Position numbers and translations under genes: made by a program. This document shows positions 1 through 9,585 of a stretch of DNA of 64,000 bases, in pieces. This DNA is from Silene conica (taxonomy: Eukaryota > Streptophyta > Magnoliopsida > Caryophyllales > Caryophyllaceae), in assembly GCA_029255685.2 (NCBI GenBank), contig CM055315.2:45303705-45367704 (forward strand). The letters run 5' to 3'. The notes below the pieces were generated by a model that was not told the DNA's origin, made no database searches, and saw only the letters and a program-made list of their open reading frames with translations. The first letter of the stretch is position 1; each line of letters opens with the position of its first letter.

Positions 1-775
1 TTGTCTGGTTTAGCATGAATCCACCAGGCAAGTTTACCCATTGCAGCTTTGTTCCAGAGTCTGTCATTTTTCAATCCTAGCCCCCTTCCCTGATAGGTTG
101 GCAAGCTTTCTCCCATGAAACTGGAGGAACTCTTTTATAATCAGGACCCCCATCCCATAAGTAATTCCTGCATAAAGCTTCCAATTTATGAAGTATTGAA
201 GCTGGTAGAATAAAAATCTGAGCCCAGTAGTTGTGTAGAGTTTTCAGAACAGCTTTGATTAGGACCAATCTGCCAGCATAAGACACCTTCCTTGCTCCCA
301 TCACTCTTATTCTTTCCATGACCTTATCAATGATAGGTTGGCAATCTTTTTCATTCAGTTTTGTAGGTTTAATAGGCACCCCTAACTACTTAAATGGTAA
401 TGTCCCTTCCACACATCCAGCCACCTGAAGGATGTCCTCCTTGACTGCAGTTGGCACCCCATTAAAGTAAGCATTTGTCTTCCCTGGGCTCATTTTCAAG
501 CCTGAGGCTGCAGCGAAGCTTGCGAATGTTCTAAGCATGATCATAATAGAATTAGTATCCCCTTTGCTAAAGAGCAAAAGGTCATCTGCAAACATCAGGT
601 GTGACAACTTCATTGGACCACATAAAGGATGGAATTTGAAGTTCATAACATGAGTGGTATGGTTCAGTAATCTGGACAGATATTCCATACATATTGTCAA
701 TAAAAGGGGTGAAAGGGGATCCCCCCTGTCTGAGCCCTCTTTTACCTGGAAAGAAACCAAATGTATCTCCATTGT
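1..775 (-). pseudogene. LINE reverse transcriptase fragment (5'-truncated non-LTR retrotransposon)
   Basis: Read on the minus strand, this encodes the middle and C-terminal part of a plant LINE reverse transcriptase. Visible motifs in order are GLRQG followed by DPLSPLL, the catalytic box FADDLLLF (about 575-600), SGLKMSPGKT, and the downstream block YAGRLVLIKAVL (about 250-285) and LCRNYLWDG. The frame is broken at least three times: an extra G in the G-run before DPLSPLL (about 720), a TAG replacing the residue before LGVPIKP (about 383-385), and a lost G near 100. Upstream endonuclease and N-terminal RT parts are missing because the fragment ends abruptly at the junction with a gypsy LTR, as expected of a 5'-truncated LINE insertion. 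Its 3' end and poly-A tail would lie left of the window. It is inactive. Family assignment is confident, clade is not. Confidence 0.9.
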
Positions 776-1710
776 ATGTTATGGGCATGCTTATATGTGG
801 ATATTTTCACCATGTGTTATAAATAAATCAGCTAGGAACGTGATCACGTATATAGAAGTGGTGACTGTTTGAATGAATAGAATTTAATATTAAGTAATGT
901 TTTTAGGAACTGAATTTGAAGTGGAATATTTCTAGACGGTGACTTATATCCGCAGACTTGCTTTTCCAGGTAGAATACACTGATACCATACTTTATGACT
1001 GGTTATGAATGTATGTGGTTTTGTATGAATGGATGCAAGCATGAATAGTATGAGCATGTTATCATATGGATAGTTTATTGATATTGTATTCATGAGCATG
1101 CGTGTGCATTGAGATCGAGATAATTGTGGATCAGATGTTAATCTGATATAAAGCCAAGGGTGGTTCTGCAGACCAGGCCTGGTGTCTTATCAGCTTTTGA
1201 GCTGGTGTTCGGCGACGGCCGATTATAGTCTGCCGGGAGGTTCGGTATGGCTGGGTGTTACGGGTTTGAGATTGAGATTGTGATTGAGCTCGAGCATGAC
1301 ATAAGCATTTGCATATTATTGTTTTGTTGCATTATTTATTATTGTGTTATCCTACTCAACCGCGAGGTTGACAGTGTATTCGTGTTCACCTACAATGATC
1401 CGGAATGGGGAGTAGATCTTTCAGGTCAGAGACAGGTGGACTAGGACTGGGCATGGAAGAGAGACATGGATTAGACCGACCTAGCTACTAGATCACTTAG
1501 TTTGCATAGTTGAACATTTATTTTATTTCAGTTGTTTTTGGAAGTCGTGTGGACTATGCCTTGTAATATATTTCAGTTTAACTTCTTATAAATTAAAGTA
1601 CTGTGTTTCTTTCACTATGAGTATCTACTACCCTGGTTATCCAGGATGGTAACAGTCCTATTTACTCTGGAAGTCCTAGTTCAGGCTCCTAGGTAAATGG
1701 GGGTGTTACA
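776..1710 (+). repeat. Element B 5' LTR, 3'-terminal part only
   Basis: This matches 35127-36067 of the 3' LTR almost base for base and ends in TGTTACA at 1704-1710. It holds the conserved module around 1353-1440: a tcaacc-gcga-ggttga hairpin, then the block ending in ggaatggggagtaga. Three small consecutive foldbacks lie upstream at 1172-1183 (accaggcctggt), 1191-1204 and 1210-1221. The left edge is the LINE junction, not a true LTR start, so the missing two thirds should lie to the left of the LINE outside the window. Confidence 0.85.
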
Positions 1711-1713
1711 AAG

Positions 1714-1725
1714 TGGTATCAGAGC
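1714..1725 (+). other. Element B primer binding site
   Basis: TGGTATCAGAGC lies three bases after the LTR end. It is the classic plant LTR-retrotransposon site complementary to the 3' end of initiator tRNA-Met, used to prime minus-strand DNA synthesis. The same 12 bases occur in A, F, C1 and D. Confidence 0.9.
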
Positions 1726-1928
1726 GAACGATCCTCAGGCCTAAACTAAAATGAGTTAATGAACATAGGAGTGTCTAAATAAAATGAACCCCAAGCTAGT
1801 AACTGTTAGGAGCCCCTAGGAGTTGGGATGAGTTAGGGGCCTCCTCAAACCAAGTCATTGGGCCCTCTTAGTCTAACTTGGTTACCTTGAGAGTTGAAGA
1901 GTGTGGATAGATTGGAAAGACCCAAGGC

Positions 1929-1929
<1 letters not shown>
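1726..1929 (+). other. Element B leader with conserved post-primer stem
   Basis: Non-coding leader. The segment is conserved with A and F downstream of the primer site. It includes a foldback pairing AGGAGCCCC (1808-1816) with GGGGCCTCCT (1836-1845) with one bulge, around the conserved gatgagtta. Its position between the primer site and gag, and its retention in elements without genes, would suit an RNA packaging or dimerisation signal; that role is inference. Confidence 0.55.
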
Positions 1930-1979
<50 letters not shown>

Positions 1980-1983
<4 letters not shown>

Positions 1984-2535
1984 CGGGATCCGGTGAGAAC
2001 CACCCTTATAATGAGAACCATGAGAACCCTCACTAAATCTCCATCATATCTTGCTTCAAAAGTTTCGATGGATCATTTATCATTAGTTTAGCTTCTTTAA
2101 GTACAAACTTTAGTATCAATAAACAAAAAAATTTGATTTACTTAACAAAATATATACTTATTGTACGAAAATACAATTAGGCGTACTAAAATGGTTATAA
2201 ATGCACGAAAACAACCACTACGTGCATGAAATTTTTTACATGCATGAAAATGATTACTAGGTGCATGAAATAAGAGGTTGTACGTGCATTAAAACGAATT
2301 CTAGGTGCATGAAAAATGATAGATGCGTAAAAATCGGTAGTAGGTGCATGAAAATTAATAAAACGTATCTCACCTTGATTTCCGTCACTAGTATATATTT
2401 TCTAGACCAAGAAATATGTTCTCTAGCCATAAAATTCCATGCCGCATCCAAATATGTCATTAATTTTTTTTTAAAAAGTCCGTAAGGTAGAGTTCTCACG
2501 GTTCTCATTATATTGGTGGTTCTCATAGGATCCCA

Positions 2536-2540
<5 letters not shown>
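1980..2540. mobile_element. MITE inserted in a TA microsatellite (Micron-like)
   Basis: The element is bounded on both sides by long (AT)n tracts (about 1931-1979 and 2541-2584). Its ends are inverted repeats of roughly 45 bases: the left end reads gggtcgggatccggtgagaa, and the right end read on the minus strand gives gggatcctatgagaacc followed by the same tataatgagaacc block. The interior (about 2190-2360) has several copies of a gtgcatgaaa motif. No transposase is encoded; the small ORFs here are by-products. The arrangement resembles the rice Micron type of microsatellite-targeting MITE, but the superfamily is uncertain. It sits in B's leader. Confidence 0.7.
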
Positions 2541-2584
<44 letters not shown>

Positions 2585-2589
<5 letters not shown>

Positions 2590-2944
2590 ACTAACATTTC
2601 AGCGCCAAGGAATGAGGTAAGTTATGATGTGAAAGATGGATGAATATATGTGTACACTTTGAAGCATGAAAGTGATGTTACAGGATGAGTGACATGTATA
2701 TGATGTTATTTCCAAGCATTGAGAACATGAGTTTATATCTTAGTTATGGATATGAGTGTAATTTGTATGAATATATGCATGTGGTTATGTGATCCCTAAG
2801 CCTTTAGGTAGACTTATAATACGATGTTAAATAGGACTTAACTGTATGAAAGAAGTTACATGCTAGATTATGTATGTTAGCCAGACCAAGTCAGGGTATG
2901 CGTTGACCTAGGATGCTCATAAATTTTGTCACTTGTGTAGCAAA
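2585..2944 (+). promoter_or_regulatory. Element B leader with intron-like signals and micro-exon
   Basis: Non-coding leader upstream of gag. TACTAAC at 2589-2595 (a perfect branch-point consensus) is followed by ttcag, a 14-base segment cgccaaggaatgag (2603-2616) and a GTAAGT donor. A possible acceptor, ttgtgtag, ends at 2940, just four bases before the gag ATG. The same branch point, acceptor, short segment ending GAATGAG and GTAAG donor occur in A (6022-6055) and F (18251-18285). Splicing is inferred, not shown. Confidence 0.5.
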
Positions 2945-3109
2945 ATGCCTCCCAGGAGAGAACCCAACGCTGCTAATGTATCGCAAGAGGAGTTCGATCG
3001 CCTACTAGCTATGAACGCTGCTCTCCTAGCTAGGATCGGGGCAAACACTCAATCAGATGCAATCAAAATAAGCAATAATATCTCTAGGCATAACCTCACC
3101 AAGTACGAT
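2945..3109 (+). pseudogene. Element B gag, N-terminal part (split by element A)
   Basis: The gag polyprotein starts at ATG 2945 (MPPRREPN), directly after a possible splice acceptor. Only 55 codons are present before element A interrupts the frame at the codon gat (3107-3109). The downstream part resumes in frame at 29041 after the duplicated acgat. The N-terminus is rich in polar residues and a Leu/Ala helix, as usual for chromovirus Gag before the retrotransposon Gag domain. Gag forms the virus-like particle in which reverse transcription occurs. The copy is inactivated by the insertion. The start choice is supported by the absence of earlier in-frame ATGs near the leader end. Confidence 0.75.
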
Positions 3110-4622
3110 TGTAATATCCCATATATTCATAATTCGTAATAATGAGTTGTTTAATATTAATAATCAAGGCGATGTATAATAGTATTTTTTTTTACGTATT
3201 GTTAATTGTTATAATAATTATGTTACTCACAACATACGTTAATTTTAAGTCACGGGTCGAGAACATAATATAGGGTATATAATGCTTCGTTTTGCGGAAT
3301 GGACTTGGGCCTATGATCGGGTTATGCTTATGAGAAAATCGTATGTATGAAACCTCTGACCCGTACACATGAGACCTGGTACCCATCGATATGATACAAA
3401 CTAAAGAAAATAAAACCCTAGTTATCCCTAGTTACCACGGCTGACTTTGCCTCCATCGACTAATGAAACCTACCCCCATCAACACAACACACAAACCCTA
3501 CTCACCCTCCTTCGTGCTGTCGACCTCCCTACCCCTGCTGCACCCTAAACACGACGCCAGTACCACCATGGAATTCAGGAGAACAGGAGAACTGAAATCG
3601 TAACTCGAGCAGCCTGAGTTCATAGGTAAGTTCACGAGATTATTACATGTATCTTTTAGACCTTCGACAATGAGTACCTTTGGTGTGTGTCATCTTGGTT
3701 GTATGAATAATGGTCTTATCATATAGTAATCACCATAGGACCACCGTGTCTGTCACAACAACCACCATGGATGTCGATAGGGAATGCTTTTCATACTCGG
3801 TTTTACATGTGATATGTTTGTGCTCGTGTTATGCATTAATTAAGTATGTCTCGAGATATTTAGTGTCGTGAGTCATGAGTGGAGATGAAGGGGTGGTAGT
3901 GGGGCATGCTGGTGGTGTTAAAAGGGTGAGTTTTGGTCATGTGTAAGGCGAGGGAGACGAGGGAGACGGTGGTGAAGATAGAGTATAGGAAGTTACGGGA
4001 ACAGGGGGTTAGAGGACTCGTTTTGGGGCGGCTGATTCTGGTGAGTGGATGCTGTCGAAGGCTAGGGAGTGGCTCCAGAGGGGTAGTGGGGTTGTGAGGT
4101 GTCAAGGGAGGAGGTCGGTTAAGGTGAGAGTGTCCTTGGCAGGTGGTTAAGGGGGTGGTTACAGGGGGGTGTCGTGAGCAGGTGCAGGAGCCTGGGGATA
4201 CTGTTGGTGACCAATGGGTGTTGGGACTGATTTTGAGGGCTGGTTGGGACGAGGATGGTGTCGTGGTGAGGGTCAGTGGTGGCACCGTGGGTCAGGGCCC
4301 TCAACCACGGTGGAGTGGTGGTCGTGCAGGCTGAGGAAGGGCGTTGAAAGGGGTTGCAAAATGAGCTGGCCGTGAAGGGCTGGTTAATTTGGGGCTGTTG
4401 TGTTATACGTGTTAATGCATTTGGTTGGTATTAAATTATTGTTGTTAGTGTATTAACTTGGTTGCCTTATTTTTATCCTATGATCTTATCCTTTTAACTT
4501 TAGTCTTATTGTTGTTATTATGGTTTATAGCTACATGAGCATATGTTATTCATGTTAACATATTTTTCCTTAATCGCATTGTGGTTACATTTTGTTATTG
4601 TTATTGCTATGGTTATTATCAC

Positions 4623-4658
<36 letters not shown>

Positions 4659-5791
4659 TAATGTCATAATTGGTGTTTAATATTAGAACTAATCATTGTT
4701 GTTAATTAGTGATATAATTGTAATGGCATGATAAGAATGTTTTGATATTATTATTGTTGTTATTATTTATGATTAGTATTCTTGTCAATGAGCATGGTGG
4801 GTATTATTAATTACCCATATTATTGTTGTCTCGATATAATGATAATTGAGTATTTGAATCGTATGTTATATTTGGTAAGTCTATATATAGTAAATCTATA
4901 TATAGTAAGTAACATGATTAGTGTATTGTTGTAATCGACTAATCATGATCGAATAAGTCTATCGTTTATGAACATGATCGAATATTTCAGTAGTGGTTGG
5001 TAGTATGGTTGGATGTTAACATTAAGTACTATTTATAGGATCCGAGTTCGAGACGGAATAATTCTAGCAGCTGTTGGTTATCTTTCTGCGAATTGAGGTA
5101 CGGGAAATATATTATGATTCATGTTATGACATGAAATGTGTACGTGATGCTTATTACGAGTTTGATACAATTGATTATTACTGTACTGTGGACTGTATTA
5201 TTATTGTTGATCACTGTGGAGAACGGAGATGAGAAATGGGTCTTGTGATATGGGTCTTGTGATATGAGACTTGTGATATGGCCATGGGAGGTGTGGAGTG
5301 GTGTGATGTGATGTGATGTGATGGGAGGTGTGGTGTGATGGAGGTGTGGAGTGGTGGAGGTGAAGTAGATAACTGGTGATATGGAGACGGAGTTGTGTTC
5401 TAATCTGTTCTCATTTATGTCTCTTTGATGTTTTACCTACTCAACCTCGCGGTTGACCCTGTGTATTCGTGTGACACCTACGATGATCCGGAATGGGGAG
5501 TAGATTTTACAGGTCAGTGACAGATGGATTAGGAGCTTGGGCATGGAGAGAGACATGGCATGGACCTACTTAGAGTTAGATCACATTTAGATATCGTCAG
5601 TTGTACTTTCATTTAATCAAGTTTGGACCTTGTAGTTGTTGTAATACCAAGTTTAATTTAATCAGTATTTATATAAAGTACTTTGGTTTGTTTACTTTGT
5701 TATTCACTACCTCGGATATTCCGGGATGGTAACAGTCCTATTTATTTGAGAATGTCTTGCTAAAGGCTCTTAAATAAATGGGGGTGTTACA
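3110..5791 (+). repeat. Element A 5' LTR
   Basis: It runs from TGTAATATCCC to GTGTTACA, 2682 bases, nearly identical to 26352-29035. It is organised like a small gene: a possible promoter zone with aaaccctag (about 3412-3420), a GC-rich leader with an ATG in good context (accaccatgg, about 3564), and a strong donor CATAG-GTAAGT at 3621-3631. G-rich sequence, an (ATT)n tract at about 4620-4656, a second possible exon (5039-5097), a short tandem-repeat zone (about 5231-5400) and the conserved tcaacc-tcgc-ggttga module (5451-5466) follow. Reading frames on either strand in the G-rich part are low-complexity and not convincing genes. Confidence 0.9.
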
Positions 5792-5794
5792 AAG

Positions 5795-5806
5795 TGGTAT
5801 CAGAGC
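5795..5806 (+). other. Element A primer binding site
   Basis: TGGTATCAGAGC, three bases after the LTR end, complementary to initiator tRNA-Met. It is followed by gaacgatcctcgggcctaaa, shared with B and F. Confidence 0.9.
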
Positions 5807-7265
5807 GAACGATCCTCGGGCCTAAACTAAATGAATAATAATGAACATAGGACGAGTCAAATAAAATGAACCCCGAGATGAAACTGATAGGAGCCCCAAA
5901 AAGGAACGGTATGAGTTAGGGGCCCCCTCACACCAAACCTGGGCCCTTTCTGTTCTGTCTCGGGAACCCAATGAGAGTAAATGAAGACTGGGGTAGACGG
6001 TAGAGCGACCTAGATATTTTGTACTAATACTCTTACAGAAGAAGAATGAGGTAAGAAATATGTGAACTGTGGCTATCTAATAATGTTATTGGAGATTATG
6101 ATTGATATTAGTATTTGAATCGAGCTGGATGGTTGAGTATAAATTTCAAGTATATGGATAAGTAACTGTTGGGCGATATTTAAAAGTGATGTGATCAATT
6201 GAGTTTGGTATTTCGAAATATTCATACGATTTCCTGGTATTAACTGACTATCGTATTATATGATTTTGATGTTTAACTCCTAGTTTATATTTCCATACTT
6301 GGATAAGATGTGATCGTGCGATGGTGGAAACTAATTTATTTAGATATACATGTATAACTATCAAGTTATTTAGTTAATCCTATTTTCATAGTTTTTTTTT
6401 AATCTTTACTGTGTTTTAGATGACAACTGCAAATGAAATGTCGACTGAATGTTAATATGGTATAGAGTGATATATATGCTTTAAATGCTCGTCAACGTGT
6501 TTTGGAATAAGAAAGGTTGAGTTTCGATGTAGTAATGTAAATTTGCAAAGGAACCAAAATTTTAATAAATTTCTTTCAGAATGTTACCTGGTTTGTACTA
6601 GCTGTCATTTTACATGTGTTCCAAATATGAGTATGAAAATTTTATGTATGATAATCTTCTAAGTTGGTTTTACAATGCTTTTGTTTCATGCTAATATGAG
6701 TTATATATTGGGATAAATAAATCTTTTAGTTGACAATGGTCAGATTGCTACTGCACAGTCCCGCTAAATCCATGTTTGGAAAGCAAGTCATTTAAAGCGT
6801 GTTTACTTTTTATGTAAAATTTCAACTCCACTATTTAGGACATTCGTAAGCGTTTTCAAAATGATAAGCCATGTAAAATCTTATCGAGTCGTTATGTAAT
6901 TATGCTTTTTACAAGTTGCTACATATTATTTAAATGGTGAAATTGTGATTTATGTAAGCTTCATATAAAGGTTAATCAAATGTGAATTTTGTGATGTTAC
7001 TACGTGATATCCTGTTATGAAACTAATAACATGAATAGTAGGCATATGACATGAATATGAACCTCACTATATGATAGCATAACCTTGTTTACATCGTCAA
7101 GTTTAATATAGAATAGTTTCAATCATACCTACACTCTTACTGTCTAGTATTACGACCTCAAACTAATTGTGTGACGTTCGTACATGATGTCAAAAATCAT
7201 GTTATCAGAGGAGAGTCTTGCCAAGTCGTAGAATGAAATTTAACTGGTAAGCTTATTAGCATGAT
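5807..7265 (+). other. Element A internal region, 5' part (non-coding)
   Basis: About 1.46 kb without a convincing gene. It contains the post-primer foldback (AGGAGCCCC 5889-5897 with GGGGCCCCCT 5919-5928). It also has an intron-like set: gtactaat, an acceptor ending at 6038, a 12-base segment aagaagaatgag (6039-6050) and GTAAG. The remainder is AT-rich. Segments around 6420-6560 and 6990-7260 are similar to 18860-19000 and 19470-19700 of element F, so A and F are related subfamilies. F is inserted at its right edge (duplication aaagc at 7266-7270). Confidence 0.75.
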
Positions 7266-7270
7266 AAAGC

Positions 7271-8227
7271 TGTAATACCCCGTATTCAATTTTAATATTT
7301 ATTATTTTATTTTGACGAGTCGGGAGTATTTGAGCGTTGGTATTCGTTAATTAATTTATCGAATAAGCGCGTTTATATTTTATATGTTATTAGTGATACC
7401 TCGTTTTAATTTAATTGAGACACGGATTTTGACTTGAGTTTAATGTTACAAGTTCTATATTATATTATCGTATATAGAACTAATCGCTATCATAAGTATA
7501 TCGACCAAGCTAATAATAATTTTACGTGTTATATTATATTCATTATATCGCTTTGAGGTTAGTTCGTATTAATTAAGACGAAGCTCGTATTCGTAATGGG
7601 TCAAGGCCACGTCGTAATACTGACCATACCCATACACAAACCCTATTTTTGCTTGCCTCACGTTAATCGTGACTTTCAAACCTAAAAACCCAAATAAACC
7701 CTAAAACCCTTTTTGTTGTTGTATATTTTCGATCCACCCTCATCATTGGTAACGACGGCAGTCAAAGATACGAGAGAGAGAGAGAGAGAAAGGGACGGTT
7801 GGCACGGCGGCATTCAGGGGTGTTCGAGTCAAACTCCGGCGAGAGCATAAGGTAAGTTGGCTGTCTGCGTTTGTTTTTTTTCCAGCCGTAAAGGTGTCTC
7901 TGTAGTCGAGTCATCGTGGTGACCGTGGGTAGTTGCAGGGGTGAGGGTAACTACGTGGGTGGTGGTCTGGGTGTCGGTGTTAGTCGTGGTTGTCGGAGTT
8001 AGCAATTGGTGTCGAGTTATATGTTCGGGTCGTTTTCGCGTAGGGGTTAATGGGTGGTGCCACCTTTGACTCGGGGGAGGTCGAAACGGTGGTACCACAG
8101 TCAATGTCTTGGTCTTATGTTAAGGGTGGTGACGGAGGTGCTTCGGAGTCGTGTCGGTTTTTGCGAGTGGTGGTTACGGGGGGCTGTTTCCGAAAGGGTC
8201 AACCAAGCCTGGTTATGGCCATGGTTC
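7271..8227 (+). repeat. Element F 5' LTR, first part
   Basis: Starts TGTAATACCCCG and matches 21939-22909 of the 3' LTR. It contains telomere-like aaaccctaaaaccc near 7690-7710, a (GA)n tract at about 7772-7790 (clearly longer in the 3' LTR), and a donor-like AAG-GTAAGT at 7849-7857. It breaks at ggttc (8223-8227), the target duplication of C1. A reading frame over 8050-8323 crosses into C1 and is not a gene. Confidence 0.9.
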
Positions 8228-9303
8228 TGTTGGAGACTTGTGTCCTCCACATGTAGTGTGATAACGTCATTGCACATACCCTTGTACGGACAAGTGGGAG
8301 ATTGTTGGGGCTGGTGTCCTTGACAATTAAGTACAATGACTTATTAAATCTCTTTAAGGATCACAAGGGCATACTTTTGTATTATTACCAGTTGATCCAC
8401 GTTTATCAATAACGGTTGGCTTGCTAGATAAGTTTGACGTTATTGTCATACGGATGGCGGTGATCAACTGGTCCCTATACGTCACACCTATAGGACATGT
8501 TTGAGAGATGTGAAGGTATGAAAATACAATCACATTTATGCCGGATATGACTAAACAGTTAGTCAGAGGTATTGACTATTAAATTAGTCAATAGGATGTT
8601 GAGATTATTATTTAATACGGATTAAATAATTTTAGCTAATACGGATTGCATGATTAATTCGTAAAATTAAATATAAACGGTTATATTTGATTAAATATTA
8701 ATTTCGCGTATTAATATAAACAGTTATATTAATTTGGGTAATTATACAATATCGTAATTTTATCAGACCATTATTAATACATCGACTGCATTAATATCTG
8801 ATAACATGTATACGATTTATAAATAAAACCCGCGAATAAATTTTAGCTAAATGGGTCGAATCACGAATTAGAATAAGGTAAGAGTGGAAAGCCCACCCTT
8901 ACCCTATTCAAATATTTCGGCCAAGTGTAGTATATAAGGAGGAGACTTCTCCTTATGTAAAACACTGTTGTTGCACTTACTAAATAAATCTCAAGAAAAA
9001 TTAGGGTTTTGAGAGTTTTCTTCTCCCAAAACCTCAGATCTCACATCTAAAACCTAAATAGCTCTCCCAATATTGCAAGGCAGTTGGAGAGGATTTCTAG
9101 CACACGCGGCCACGTCTCATTCTAAGTCTTGGGTGCAAGTTATAGGAGGGAATTTGTGTTAATTCCTGTTCTTAGGCCTTTCGCACAAGGACCAAAGGTT
9201 GATTTCTTTTTCATGCTTTTTATTAACTTATGACTATAATCACAATTGTAAATTTCATTATAATCCTGCAAGTTTAGGGCGAATACATGCTATATTCCCC
9301 ACA
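8228..9303 (+). repeat. C1 5' LTR
   Basis: It runs from TGTTGGAGACTTG to TTCCCCACA, 1076 bases. It includes an internal copy of the purine-rich acaagtgggaga motif before TGTTGGGGCTGG, so it seems to carry a duplicated LTR start. The promoter zone is near 8925-8960, with tatataagg at 8931-8939. Confidence 0.93.
8932..8958 (+). promoter_or_regulatory. Promoter-region hairpin of copia C1, 5' LTR copy
   Basis: ATATAAGGAG (8932-8941) pairs with CTCCTTATGT (8949-8958) around a 7-base loop, with one T-G wobble. It overlaps the TATA-like sequence. The same hairpin is present in the 3' LTR (16308-16334) and in C2 (46679-46705), where a paired change keeps it. It probably lies near the start of the genomic RNA; function unknown. 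Confidence 0.6.
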
Positions 9304-9541
9304 AGTGGTATCAGAGCCAGGCCATGAAAATTTTACCTTTGTGTTTTTCGTAAGTTTTAAAACCTGAAAAATCGTCTTCTGCCGCTAAGTCGGTCGATCG
9401 ACCCCCCGTTGCGGTCGGTCGACCGCCTCCTGCGTGTTTTTCTGTTTCGACAGTTTATCTTTTGTGAGAAATCGTGTTCAGAAACTCGGTTTCGTGTTTT
9501 GTGGTCGGTCGACCTGTTTTTCGGGTCGGTCGACCATTCTG

Positions 9542-9585
<44 letters not shown>

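Noticed and set aside
1714-1725. tRNA gene fragment
   Set aside because: The similarity to initiator tRNA-Met is limited to the 12-base primer binding site; no cloverleaf follows.
2257-2526. Small Cys/Met-rich frames inside the microsatellite MITE
   Set aside because: They come from the repeated gtgcatgaaa motif on each strand and have no coding features.
3860-4334. Overlapping open frames on both strands (Thr/Pro/Ser-rich and Gly/Val-rich), repeated at 27101-27575
   Set aside because: They lie in LTR A, are low-complexity products of G/T-rich sequence, show no domain, and the second copy only reflects the paired LTR.
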